This document shows, piece after piece, positions 8,059 through 16,514 of a stretch of 64,000 bases of DNA (position 1 is its first letter; each line of letters starts with the position of its first letter). The position numbers and the translations under genes were made by a program. Origin of the DNA: Verrucomicrobiota bacterium (GTDB lineage Bacteria; Verrucomicrobiota; Verrucomicrobiia; Opitutales; Opitutaceae). Location: contig VHCJ01000010.1 in the NCBI GenBank assembly GCA_016871755.1, forward strand, positions 1 to 64,000, in the 5' to 3' direction. Below the pieces are notes generated by a model. That model ran no database searches. It saw only the letters and a list, made by a program, of their open reading frames with translations, and had not been told where the DNA came from.

Positions 8059-8918
8059 GGGACGCACGCAAACGTCAGGCGGTGATCGATCTCGAGCAAG
8101 CCGTCGGGGGCGATTCCCCGGTTGCGGTCGAACTCCGTGGGGAAGGCAGCAAGCGGGTAGTTGCGCCGCACGAACCAGGGCAACGGGCCGGTCAGGTTCT
8201 CGAAGCGGATCGTCACGCGATGGAGCGTGCCGTCGAGTTGGCCATGCCACTCCATCCAGCGTGCCGACGCACCATGGACCACCGCGACGCCTTCGAGGCC
8301 ACCGTCCGCGACCACCTTGATCGTCGGATCGAGGTGGTCGTCGAGCAATTCGCGCGCGCCCCGGAACTGAAGACCGCTGTAATGCGAGCCCGCGAGGCCG
8401 CCTTGGGAATGCGGATTCCCGAGCGACAGCGTCTCGCCGGAGACGTTGCGAAGCTTGCCCCGCCACCGCAGCGCCCACGACTTGGCCGCGAAGTCCACCG
8501 CCACGTCCAAGGTGCGCTCCTCGGTGAAAAGCACGCGCCCCCCCCGGGTCCAGCTGAGCCGATGCGCAAGCTGCGCCGTCGCTCCTTCCGCCATGCGGAC
8601 CAGCCACCCGTCGTGACGCTGTTCGCCGTGATCGTCGCGCCACGCATAGCCTTCTCCCCGGGCGCAGGTGGGACCACCCCAGAAGTTCACGCCGGAGACC
8701 TGATTCAGCGTGAAGCTGAGCGCGTGATGCCACGGGTGATCGTTCGGGCGGAAATTGGTCAGCGTGTCACCTTCAAGTGACCGCAGGGGATGCAGGTATG
8801 GCCGCGGCGATTCCTTGGCCGCGGTGCCGGGCATGATCACGTAGCGGAAAAGGAGGGCGCCCCGCGCGCGCACCTCCATCACTCCCGAGCCCTCTTCGTG
8901 CAGGGTCACGTCGCTCAT
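8055..8918 (-). CDS. DUF6807 (PmoA-like) family protein
   Basis: The 287-residue product lacks a signal peptide and shows the typical features of the family formerly labelled methane oxygenase PmoA, now DUF6807: PYLHPLRSLEGDTLT near the N-terminus, RPNDHPWHHAL, GVNFWGG, NPHSQGGLAGSHYSGL and a C-terminal NYPLAAFPTEFD. Such proteins are common in plant-polysaccharide loci of Verrucomicrobiota and Bacteroidota, and the old methane annotation is not functional evidence. The gene overlaps both neighbours by ATGA, so it is co-translated with the GH78 gene upstream and the PLP gene downstream. Confidence 0.8.
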   Translation of the reverse strand: MSDVTLHEEGSGVMEVRARGALLFRYVIMPGTAAKESPRPYLHPLRSLEGDTLTNFRPNDHPWHHALSFTLNQVSGVNFWGGPTCARGEGYAWRDDHGEQRHDGWLVRMAEGATAQLAHRLSWTRGGRVLFTEERTLDVAVDFAAKSWALRWRGKLRNVSGETLSLGNPHSQGGLAGSHYSGLQFRGARELLDDHLDPTIKVVADGGLEGVAVVHGASARWMEWHGQLDGTLHRVTIRFENLTGPLPWFVRRNYPLAAFPTEFDRNRGIAPDGLLEIDHRLTFACVP

Positions 8919-11356
8919 GACAGATTGAAGGATTCCTCGAAACGCGCGCCCGAGAAGCGCCGCTCGGCACCGCCGGGCACCCGCACGACCGCCGGAATGC
9001 CATCCGGCTTGGCGATCTTGAGCGAGAGGGCACGGCCCTCGCGACGCCACGCCACCTCGACGGGTCCGTGAGGGGTGCACACGCTGCCCTCCGCGTGCTC
9101 GAGTCCGCAGAGATTGGGCTCGATCCGGATTGCCGCGAAGCCCGGCTCGGACGGCGTGACCCCGAGAATCCGCTGCTGGAACTCCAGCACCGGATGCGCC
9201 GACCACGCATGGCAGAGGGAGCGCCAGTAGCTGTTCTCCTCGACAAAGGTCGAGAGACCAAAACCGAGGGACTCGCGCCACGGGCCGAGGTGCCGCGGCA
9301 TCTCGTCGTAGTGCCCCGCGCGCAGCAGCGCGGTGAAACCAGCGTGCCACCAGAAGAACGAGCCCGGCGCCAGCTTCGGGTCATCGGGAAAGCGCCGCAT
9401 CAGGATGGCCTTCTCCCGCTCGCCGGGCAATCCGGCCACCACCGCCCACGCGTTCCCGTACTGACTCACCTCCGGGCCACCCGGACGATCGAAGTAAAGC
9501 CCCTCGCTTTCCGACCAGAAGCGCCGATGCGCGATCGGGCGCAGCCGCTCCGCCTCTGCAGCGAGCGCCGCAGCCTCGGCCGTTCCGCCCGCCTGACTGA
9601 TCAGCCAGCCGGCTTCGTCCAAGGCTTGGATGAACTGGGCGCTGAAAATCACCGTCGCTCCGGTGTCCGCGCCCGGAACCACCCCGCGCGGCCACCAGGG
9701 ACACCAGTCGGTCACGTTCCAGAACGGCAGCTTGGACGGCAGTCCATCCTCATCCGCGTGCCGCCGGAACCAGTCCAGCACCGCCCGGATGCCCGGCAGC
9801 AGGTCCCGCACCGTCCCGAGGTCGCCCGTGCAGGCGAAGTAATCCTTGATCGTAGTGATCCAGTGAATACTCCACGCCGGAATCACCTGCACCAGCCGCG
9901 AGGGATAGCGGGACTGGGTCAGGCCCTCCGGCAGGCGCGACCAGTCGAAGTGATACAGCGCCTGCCGGCTGAGCCGCGCGTCGCCCGTCGTGAGCAGCGC
10001 GAGCTTGGAGGTGATCATGGTGTCACCCGCGTACTGCATCTGCTCGTAGTGCGGGCAGTCCTCGAAGGTCTCGTGGGAGCAGAGCCGCATCGTCCGCAGG
10101 CCGGCCTCCCAGATCTGATCGAGCGAGGGATCCGAGCACGTGAACCGCGCGGCCACGCGGTACGGATAGGCCGTGAAGCGCTGGCTCACGCGGCGCAGGG
10201 TCAGCGGCTCCGCACCGACCTCAATGCGGAGGCCGACGTAGCGGAACGCGCGCCAATGCAGGGGCTCAAAGGTCTCCTCCCGGCCCGCCGGCTCCCAGAT
10301 GTCGCCCCACCCCATCACCTCGCCGCGGCGGTCGAAGGTCCAGCCCCGGGTTTCGTCCGCGAAGTGCGAGGCCAGATTCGCGAGCGACTGGCGGCGTCCG
10401 AGCAGTTTGGCTCCGGGCGTATCCCACGGGAGCCGCAGCGCTTCCGCGTACGTCAGCCGCAACGTGCTCCCCGCCCCGCCCGCCGTCTGCAGCTGCGGAT
10501 AGGCCGTCGTCATGATGCCTGCATCCAGCACGATGTCCGTCACCGAGTGGGGCGCGAGCACCAGAGGCTCATTCGCCGCGAGGAGGCGACGCCACGCGTC
10601 GGAGATCTCTCCGCCGCCCTTGACGTAGGCGTCCGGGAAAGGTTCCGCCTCACCCTCCTCCAGCTGCGGAATCAGGCGGGGAATCAGCCCGTACGGGCTA
10701 GTGGGATCACGACGGTTCTGCAGCAGCTCCGCCTTGAAGAGGACGTGAGCCTCCGCCCATGCGGAATCGTCGAAACCGGGCGACCGCCAACCCGGCGGCT
10801 CGAGCCCGGAGACGCGGTGCTCGAAGTAGCCGTGATAGCCTTCGAAAAGAGTGTTCTCGTTCTGCACCCGATGGGCCTTGTCCACCGCGACGCGCCACTG
10901 CGCATCCGTCTTCAAGTCTTCGATCGCCGTGCCGTCGCGACCGACGAGCGCACCCTCGAGCACGAAGCCGCCCGTGTAGGTCATGATCGAGCACGGCGCG
11001 CCCAGCAGCGCCGGGCGGTGCGCGACCCGCGACATGTCGAGCACCAGCGCGGCGAGCACGTTGGCGCCGCGACGCAGCAAGGGCGCGAGGTCGAAGGTCT
11101 CGTAGAAGTGATGGTTGACGTCGCCCTTGGCCGGCCCGCGGCCGACCAGTTGCCCGTTGCAGAAGAGGAGGTAGCGGCTGTCGCCGGAGACCGCCACCGA
11201 CAACGTCGCCGCCGCGGGATCGGCCACCGTGAAGCTGCGACGGAAGCAACGCACTTGGTAGTGCGAAGGCGTCGCGTTTTCGGGCGCGGGAGCACCATGG
11301 GAGCCCTCAGCGGACCAGATCCACGAGGCGGAATTGACAAAGGGTTTGGCGGGCAC
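8915..11356 (-). CDS. GH78-family alpha-L-rhamnosidase-like glycoside hydrolase
   Basis: About 813 residues. The N-terminal part is beta-rich (SGDSRYLLFCNGQLVGRGP) like the GH78 accessory domains. The catalytic (alpha/alpha)6 barrel begins around AARFTCSDPSLDQIWEAG and contains FEDCPHYEQMQYAGD, the signature of the GH78 acid-residue region, then WSIHW and a C-terminal beta-sandwich (GPVEVAWRREGRALSL). No signal peptide is visible, so cytoplasmic action on imported oligosaccharides is likely. No in-frame ATG fits; the GTG at 11356 (MPAKPFVNSASWIW) lies 23 bases after the upstream stop and is my choice. GH106 is unlikely. The substrate may be terminal rhamnose, but this is inferred. Confidence 0.8.
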   Translation of the reverse strand: MPAKPFVNSASWIWSAEGSHGAPAPENATPSHYQVRCFRRSFTVADPAAATLSVAVSGDSRYLLFCNGQLVGRGPAKGDVNHHFYETFDLAPLLRRGANVLAALVLDMSRVAHRPALLGAPCSIMTYTGGFVLEGALVGRDGTAIEDLKTDAQWRVAVDKAHRVQNENTLFEGYHGYFEHRVSGLEPPGWRSPGFDDSAWAEAHVLFKAELLQNRRDPTSPYGLIPRLIPQLEEGEAEPFPDAYVKGGGEISDAWRRLLAANEPLVLAPHSVTDIVLDAGIMTTAYPQLQTAGGAGSTLRLTYAEALRLPWDTPGAKLLGRRQSLANLASHFADETRGWTFDRRGEVMGWGDIWEPAGREETFEPLHWRAFRYVGLRIEVGAEPLTLRRVSQRFTAYPYRVAARFTCSDPSLDQIWEAGLRTMRLCSHETFEDCPHYEQMQYAGDTMITSKLALLTTGDARLSRQALYHFDWSRLPEGLTQSRYPSRLVQVIPAWSIHWITTIKDYFACTGDLGTVRDLLPGIRAVLDWFRRHADEDGLPSKLPFWNVTDWCPWWPRGVVPGADTGATVIFSAQFIQALDEAGWLISQAGGTAEAAALAAEAERLRPIAHRRFWSESEGLYFDRPGGPEVSQYGNAWAVVAGLPGEREKAILMRRFPDDPKLAPGSFFWWHAGFTALLRAGHYDEMPRHLGPWRESLGFGLSTFVEENSYWRSLCHAWSAHPVLEFQQRILGVTPSEPGFAAIRIEPNLCGLEHAEGSVCTPHGPVEVAWRREGRALSLKIAKPDGIPAVVRVPGGAERRFSGARFEESFNLS

Positions 11357-11379
11357 GGCGAAAAGGGGGTGAAGATCGG

Positions 11380-12402
11380 TCAGCGGGACGCGGCGGGCAC
11401 AAAGGCATAGTCGTGCCCGTACGCGCCGTAAAGTCCCGCAAAGGTCCACGTGCGGCCGAGGTCGTCGCTCACGTAACTGCCTTCCTCGTGCACCGCCGCC
11501 GAGAGGCGCCCGGGATGATCCGGGTCGAACGCCAGCGCCTGCACCCACGGGTTGGGGAGTCCGGCTCCGCGAGCCGACCACGTCTCGCCTCCATCGGTGG
11601 AAACGCGGACTCCGGTCGCCCAGCCACCGATCGCAAGCACGTCGGGGTCATCCGCCCGGATCGCGACGGCGTACAGGTTCGCCTTCGCGGAACCGGGATC
11701 GACCGGCTGCCAGGAGCGGCCGCCATCGCGCGAGCGCCACGCGCCACGACCCTCGGTGCCGGCGAGGAGCAGCGCCGGGCGGGAGGCCGACTGCACGAGG
11801 CGCAGGATCGTGACCGGGGGACTGTTAACCGGCCGCCACGACGACGCCGCGTCCTCGGAGAGGAAGATGCCGCTCTCGGTTCCGAGCAGGACGCGCCCCG
11901 GAATGATGCGATCAGCGACCAGCGTCTGGGAGTAGCGCACGGGCAATCCCTCCGCCACCGACTCCCACGAACGTCCGCCATCAACGGAGCGGATCGGTCC
12001 CCACTGCGTGGCGGCGTAGACCCGGAGCGGATCGCCGGCATCGAAGGCAAAGGCGCGCACGTCGGCGATGCGCCACCCGGTGGTGAGTCGCCACGAGCGG
12101 CCACGATCCTCGGAACGCACGACGCCGTCCGCCGCCGCCAGCAGGAGAACATCGGGGTTGAACGGATCGTAGGCGAGGCCCGCAACGCCGAGGATGCGCG
12201 GTCCGAAGAGCGACCAGCCCTCCCGGCCATCGCGCCGGAACATTCCCCAATCCGTCGGAATCGAGGAATTGCGCTGAGAGCGGGTCATGCTCGCCGCAGC
12301 GAAAAGCTCATGCGCCGTTCCCGACGCCTGCAACGCGGAGACGGGGGCCGACACGGCCATCCCTACGGCGAGACCAGCGAAGCCGAGACATCGAGGCATC
12401 AT
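11380..12402 (-). CDS. Exported BNR-repeat beta-propeller protein (paralogue B)
   Basis: The 340-residue product has a signal peptide (FAGLAVGMAVSAPVSALQA) and repeated Asp-box motifs: SEDRGRSW, SVDGGRSW, a degenerate SEDAASSW, SRDGGRSW, STDGGETW and SDDLGRTW. Shared local phrases such as AHELFAAASMTRS versus AHELILSASINRS, and the similar position of every repeat, mark it as a paralogue of the protein at 5094-6179. It is preceded with ATGA overlap by the toroid paralogue B, so the same gene pair occurs twice in the window but in inverted order. Its role is probably glycan recognition or an exo-acting propeller hydrolase. Confidence 0.8.
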   Translation of the reverse strand: MMPRCLGFAGLAVGMAVSAPVSALQASGTAHELFAAASMTRSQRNSSIPTDWGMFRRDGREGWSLFGPRILGVAGLAYDPFNPDVLLLAAADGVVRSEDRGRSWRLTTGWRIADVRAFAFDAGDPLRVYAATQWGPIRSVDGGRSWESVAEGLPVRYSQTLVADRIIPGRVLLGTESGIFLSEDAASSWRPVNSPPVTILRLVQSASRPALLLAGTEGRGAWRSRDGGRSWQPVDPGSAKANLYAVAIRADDPDVLAIGGWATGVRVSTDGGETWSARGAGLPNPWVQALAFDPDHPGRLSAAVHEEGSYVSDDLGRTWTFAGLYGAYGHDYAFVPAASR

Positions 12403-14336
12403 GGTTGCTTGGCTCCGTTCGCGTCGGCTGCCGACCTGAAGTCACTCTTGAATTCCTTGCCCCCGTGGCTGACGGACAGCTGACCGCTCCCCACCTTCTC
12501 GTGGGCGAACGGATTGTCGAACAGCGGCCAGGCACCGTAATCAATGGGACGACCGTCGACCTTCGGAACCTCGCCATACCCGGCCGAGAGGACGCGTCCG
12601 GACAGGGTGGTGAATGCGACCTCCGGACCGCGATCGAGACGGAAACTCAGGGGCAAGGCACGGACCGCGCTCTGAAACGCGTCATAGGACGCGAAGTCCC
12701 GGGCGGGAGCCACCTGCACGACGTAGCCGTTGCGCGGGGCCTCGCTGACCAGCACCCGGTGGCCGTTGCCCCACGTGTCGAACGCGGAGCTGATCCACGC
12801 CCCCGCACCGCCGCGGAGCAGGCCCGTCCAGTCGTTCTCCTTCCACTGCCCCGCAACGAAAGGACGGTAAGCCAAATAAACCGCCCCCGCCCGGGCGAAG
12901 ATCCAACCGGAGGGATCCTCGACCACGTCGCGAAGATCGCGCGAGAACAGCGTGGACAGGTGCTTGAAGCGCGCGCCGGGAGGAATGTGAGAGAGCCCCA
13001 CGAGGGCGGGACCTTCCTGAAACACCTGTTCATACGGCGAGCCACTCGCGAGCTTGTCGGGCGAATCGTAATCCACCTTTGAACGCGCGATCACGTCGGT
13101 GCTCGCGTCCCAATCGAAGGTGAAGTACATCGTGCCCTCGTAGGGCGACGAATGTGGCTGCACGGTGAAGAACGTATTGGATGCCTGCGACGGGGCATCC
13201 ACCCGCCAGCGTAGGTTCCACGTCTGCTGCTGGATCGGCTGCAACAACCCCCCTTGCGACGAGCCGAGGATGAAGTCGGGGTGGACGTAGCTGTACTTGT
13301 AGACGGGGGTCGTCAGACGCTCACCGACACGAAAGGCATCGGGACCCGCGTGTCGGATGCGCCAGCGCGTCCGCTTGCGCTCCCGGTTCACGTACGGCCG
13401 CTCCGCTCCCTGCGCGATCGCGGCCAGCACCTCCGGTGGACGGTAACCGCTCAGCGCCAGGACCACGGCCTGCGCGTTCTGCAGGCGATCACCGACCCCG
13501 AAGGCAAGCCAGCCGAGTGCCGACGCCGTCGTCGCGCCGGGGAGAAGAATCTGCCTCGGATACACGCGGCTGTGCGCTCCGGCGTACTGACCGTTGATCT
13601 GATCGACGGCGTAATCGAACAAGAGGTAATCAATCATCCGCCTCGCCTCGTCGCGCCGCACGGGATCCGCCTCCCACCCCGCCAGCAACGCCAGCGGCAC
13701 CACGTACTCGCCGATGTATCCCGGAGAGTCATACTCACCCTGACCCTGCGTGGTCGTAACGCGAATCCACTCCCGGATGTACGCGGCCGACTCAGCCGCA
13801 TTCTCGTCTGAGGATCGACCATTGAACCACCAAGCCCCGGGACGACCGGCCCGGAGTTGGGAAACGATTCGCAGGCTCGCGTAGTACATCACCCAGTGGT
13901 TCTCCGTGTCGCCCCGACTCGGCCAGTAGGTCCGCCACAACTCATCAAAGCGCTGTTCATTTGCAGTGGAGAGACGCCCTTGGCCCGCCGTCATGACCAT
14001 CACCATCTGATACATCCAGAACATGTTCCCCGACGGGGGCGCAGCGAGGAGTTGGGCGAGGCGAGCATTCGCCGCCTCGACATTCAGACCTAATTGCAAC
14101 GCCGCTGCGACATCATACAAAGCCCCACCTGGCCGATCTCCCGCGCTCACGAGCCGCGCCGCCGTCTCCAAAAGATCAGCCCTTCTCCCGTTAAAATCCA
14201 CTGGTAAAGAGGAGCTTACCTCAGAAATCGATGACTCGCTAGGGGAAGCGGCGGCACCCAGTGACACTCCCTCTCCCATCAACGTTGCGCCGACTGCGAG
14301 CATGAGCCGACACAGAGGGGGCAGAATGAGACGCAT
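12399..14336 (-). CDS. Secreted toroid/polysaccharide-lyase-like protein (paralogue B)
   Basis: The 645-residue product starts MRLILPPLCRLMLAVGATLMG, a signal peptide. It shares landmarks with the protein at 3172-5097: GDTENHWVMYYASL, TTTQGQGEYDSPGYIGEY, YDSPDKLASGSPYEQV, PGARFKHL and GWIFARAGAVYLAYRPF, plus a matching C-terminus (VDGRPIDYGAWPLFDNPF against VNGRPSDTSAWKLFEGPY). An upstream ATG at 14396 would add a polar tail before the signal peptide; I prefer 14336. It leads the five-gene operon down to 6760. A TTTCANTGAAA palindrome lies about 60 bases upstream in the divergent promoter region, so LacI control is likely. Confidence 0.75.
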   Translation of the reverse strand: MRLILPPLCRLMLAVGATLMGEGVSLGAAASPSESSISEVSSSLPVDFNGRRADLLETAARLVSAGDRPGGALYDVAAALQLGLNVEAANARLAQLLAAPPSGNMFWMYQMVMVMTAGQGRLSTANEQRFDELWRTYWPSRGDTENHWVMYYASLRIVSQLRAGRPGAWWFNGRSSDENAAESAAYIREWIRVTTTQGQGEYDSPGYIGEYVVPLALLAGWEADPVRRDEARRMIDYLLFDYAVDQINGQYAGAHSRVYPRQILLPGATTASALGWLAFGVGDRLQNAQAVVLALSGYRPPEVLAAIAQGAERPYVNRERKRTRWRIRHAGPDAFRVGERLTTPVYKYSYVHPDFILGSSQGGLLQPIQQQTWNLRWRVDAPSQASNTFFTVQPHSSPYEGTMYFTFDWDASTDVIARSKVDYDSPDKLASGSPYEQVFQEGPALVGLSHIPPGARFKHLSTLFSRDLRDVVEDPSGWIFARAGAVYLAYRPFVAGQWKENDWTGLLRGGAGAWISSAFDTWGNGHRVLVSEAPRNGYVVQVAPARDFASYDAFQSAVRALPLSFRLDRGPEVAFTTLSGRVLSAGYGEVPKVDGRPIDYGAWPLFDNPFAHEKVGSGQLSVSHGGKEFKSDFRSAADANGAKQP

Positions 14337-14396
14337 CGAAATCACGGGGAAAACCGGCGAAGATGAGCTCGCTTTTTTTCGGTTTTCAATCAGCAT

Positions 14397-14407
14397 TTTC
14401 AATGAAA
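14397..14407. promoter_or_regulatory. LacI-type operator candidate 1
   Basis: TTTCAATGAAA is an 11-base palindrome around a central A. It lies in the 81-base divergent gap between the toroid B gene (start 14336, minus) and the sugar isomerase-like gene (start 14418, plus). The 14-mer TTTTCANTGAAATT is shared with the site in front of the LacI gene. Confidence 0.65.
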
Positions 14408-14417
14408 TTTCATAACG

Positions 14418-15284
14418 ATGCCCTCCCTCCGAAAAACCCCCGCTCCGCAACTCGTGCAATGCGCGACTCCATGGTCACTTGAAGGTCATCCGAGCCCGCA
14501 GCGGGAATGGTCGATGCGGCGCAAGATCGCGGCGATGAAGGCGGCGGGATTCGACGGTTTGGCCGCAATCATGACACCGGAGCGGAAGGCTCTGGCGGAC
14601 GAATACGGGCTGCGGGTGATGGGAGGCTTTGACGGGTCCTCGGTGACACAGGCGCGGAAACAGATCCTTGCGCAGCGGGAACTCGGGGTGCACTTCATGA
14701 ACGTCCAGTTGCTGGACCACGATACGCCCCCGGAAAAGGCCGCTGCCCTAGCCGTGAAGCTGATCGGGATTTCCCAGGAACTGGGGGTGGGCGTGCACAT
14801 TGAGACTCACCGGGACACGGCGACGGAAACTCCGGAAAAGTATACGGAGATCGCGCGCCTTTTTCAACGAGCGACCGGCCGCCTCATGCCCACCACGTGG
14901 GATCACTCCCACTTCGCGGTCTCGAAACACGTCCTTCCGAAGGATTATTCGCGTCGACTCCTCGCCTGGCCGAAGCTGATCCAAGCATCGCAGGTGTTCC
15001 ATCTGCGGCCGTTCAACAGCCAGCACTGTCAGGTTCCGGTGACCAACGGTAAGGGCGCCCTGACCCCGGAATTCCGCGACTATCTCGCGTTCGTGGAGGA
15101 CCTGTTCACGCTGTGGCTCGACGGGCCGCGGCCGGGCAACGAACTGTGGGTCTGTCCGGAACTCGGGACGAGCGTCGGCTACAACGTGAGCACGAATCCG
15201 CCGGTCTGGGCCGATGCGATCCGCGCCCGCGAAGAGTACGCCGGGGCGTGGAAACGGGCCCAGCGGCGCAGCCGCAAGTCCTGA
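14418..15284 (+). CDS. Sugar phosphate isomerase/epimerase-like TIM-barrel protein
   Basis: The 288-residue product has the layout of the xylose isomerase-like/AP endonuclease 2 superfamily: KIAAMKAAGFDGL near the N-terminus, ELGVHFMNVQLLDHD, GVGVHIETHRDTATE with the metal-binding Glu/His region, and TTWDHSHFA followed by LRPFNSQHCQ. Such proteins isomerise, epimerise or dehydrate sugars and use a divalent metal. There is no signal peptide. It diverges from the operon at 14336 and precedes the LacI regulator by 105 bases; a palindromic operator-like site lies just upstream, so it is probably part of the same regulon. The substrate is unknown. Confidence 0.75.
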   Translation: MPSLRKTPAPQLVQCATPWSLEGHPSPQREWSMRRKIAAMKAAGFDGLAAIMTPERKALADEYGLRVMGGFDGSSVTQARKQILAQRELGVHFMNVQLLDHDTPPEKAAALAVKLIGISQELGVGVHIETHRDTATETPEKYTEIARLFQRATGRLMPTTWDHSHFAVSKHVLPKDYSRRLLAWPKLIQASQVFHLRPFNSQHCQVPVTNGKGALTPEFRDYLAFVEDLFTLWLDGPRPGNELWVCPELGTSVGYNVSTNPPVWADAIRAREEYAGAWKRAQRRSRKS

Positions 15285-15352
15285 ACCGGACCAATCATTT
15301 CCGAAAACCACGCTGAAACGACTTGACCATCCCACGCACCTTTTCATCGACT

Positions 15353-15363
15353 TTTCAGTGAAA
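15353..15363. promoter_or_regulatory. LacI-type operator candidate 2 (autoregulatory)
   Basis: TTTCAGTGAAA sits 27 bases before the LacI start. It shares TTTTCANTGAAATT with the site at 14396-14409, including flanking bases. A weak TTGACC (15323-15328) upstream would place the operator just downstream of a promoter, as expected for autorepression. Confidence 0.65.
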
Positions 15364-15389
15364 TTCTCAGACAGGGCTTTCCCCACCCG

Positions 15390-16415
15390 ATGCTGATCAC
15401 CGAGATTGCCGTCAAGGCTCGCGTGTCGCCCGCGACTGTGTCGCGCGCGATCAATCAGCCGCAGCTGGTCGCTGCGGAGAGCTTGGCGCGTATCCGGGCC
15501 GTGATGGAGCAGCACAATTACGTGCCGGCGCCGCTGAATCGTCGCCGCGGACCCAAAGCGCGCCTGCCCGAGCAGCGGCGCATCGGGGTGTGGTTCGTGG
15601 GGGCGCGGGCCAATAACCCGAGCCTCAACTGGTTTCAGGACCAACTTCTGCAGGTGCAGTCGACCGATCCCCGTTACCGCGTCGATCTGCACGTGCTCTT
15701 CTCGAGCACCCCGGACGAACTCCCGCGCAACCTCGCGAGCGAGCGCCTGGACGGCGTGATCATCCAAGGCATGGAGCCCTCGGCGGAGTGCCTCGGCAAG
15801 CTGCGCGAGATTCCCCACGTGTGGTTCATGACCCGCCGCTCGTCGACGTATCCTGGCGACTACGTCGAACCGGACAATCAGGAGAACGGGCAGATCGCGG
15901 CCAATCATCTTTTTGAGCGCGGCCACTCGTGCGTCGCCGTCATCACGACGGACCCCGACTACAGCGCGATCGTCCACCGCAACCGGGCGTTTGTCGAGCG
16001 GGCCCGGGAACTTGGGCTGTCGGTGCACACGGTGCTCGGTGCGGCGAATCCAGGGGTGAGCTACTTGGAGGCGGCGATGAGCACAGAAGTGGACGCGCTG
16101 GTGCGGCGTTTGCTCGAAAGTTCGCCCCGGGCGACGGGCCTTTACATCCCCGTCGATCACTTCTGCGGCACGTTCTTCCGGTCGCTTCGGGAGTCGGGGC
16201 GAAAGGCGGGTCGCGATTTCGAGGCGATCCTCGGAAACTACAACCCCGTGATCTATCATAACTTGGATCACTCGCCGGCCGCCATCGACATCAATTTACC
16301 CCTCCTCGTGCGCAAGGTCGTGGACCACCTCTTGTGGCGCATCGAGAATCCAACCGTTGGCGGTCGGATCGGGATCACGATTTCTCCTCGGCTACTCACG
16401 AAAAACCTGTCTTAA
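15390..16415 (+). CDS. LacI-family transcriptional regulator
   Basis: The 341-residue product begins MLITEIAVKARVSPATVSRAIN, the helix-turn-helix of LacI/GalR regulators, followed by the hinge region (NYVPAPLNRRRG) and a periplasmic-binding-protein-like sensor domain (RIGVWFVG, LDGVIIQG, NQENGQIAANHLFERGHSCVAVI, GLYIPVDHFCGTFF). It should bind a palindromic operator as a dimer and respond to a sugar. The two near-identical TTTCANTGAAA sites, one in its own promoter and one in the neighbouring divergent promoter, are the likely operators. It probably controls the flanking glycan operons and the TonB receptor. Confidence 0.9.
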   Translation: MLITEIAVKARVSPATVSRAINQPQLVAAESLARIRAVMEQHNYVPAPLNRRRGPKARLPEQRRIGVWFVGARANNPSLNWFQDQLLQVQSTDPRYRVDLHVLFSSTPDELPRNLASERLDGVIIQGMEPSAECLGKLREIPHVWFMTRRSSTYPGDYVEPDNQENGQIAANHLFERGHSCVAVITTDPDYSAIVHRNRAFVERARELGLSVHTVLGAANPGVSYLEAAMSTEVDALVRRLLESSPRATGLYIPVDHFCGTFFRSLRESGRKAGRDFEAILGNYNPVIYHNLDHSPAAIDINLPLLVRKVVDHLLWRIENPTVGGRIGITISPRLLTKNLS

Positions 16416-16459
16416 CCAATCTCCCTCTGTTCCCAGCCGGGCTGCCCTTTTCCATTCCT

Positions 16460-16470
16460 TTCCACTGAAT
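16460..16470. promoter_or_regulatory. Weak third operator candidate upstream of the TonB receptor
   Basis: TTCCACTGAAT matches TTTCANTGAAA at 9 of the 10 specified positions minus one further mismatch (two mismatches in 11, counting the free centre as a match). It lies 45 bases before the receptor start in a 99-base gap. The match is weaker than sites 1 and 2 and could be chance. Confidence 0.3.
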
Positions 16471-16514
16471 GCGCCTATCGTGTTCAAGACCGGAAGCTAC
16501 AAACCACACAACAC

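Noticed and set aside
8055-8918. Methane oxygenase function for the PmoA-like protein
   Set aside because: The old family name is an annotation error; the protein is a soluble DUF6807 member in a glycan locus and there are no membrane segments or partner subunits.
9068-11410. 780-residue plus-strand frame over the GH78 gene
   Set aside because: Arg/Ala/Pro/Gln-rich composition with no motifs, while the minus strand encodes a good GH78 enzyme.
14748-16271. 507-residue minus-strand frame across the TIM-barrel and LacI genes
   Set aside because: It spans two recognisable plus-strand genes and has no recognisable domain.
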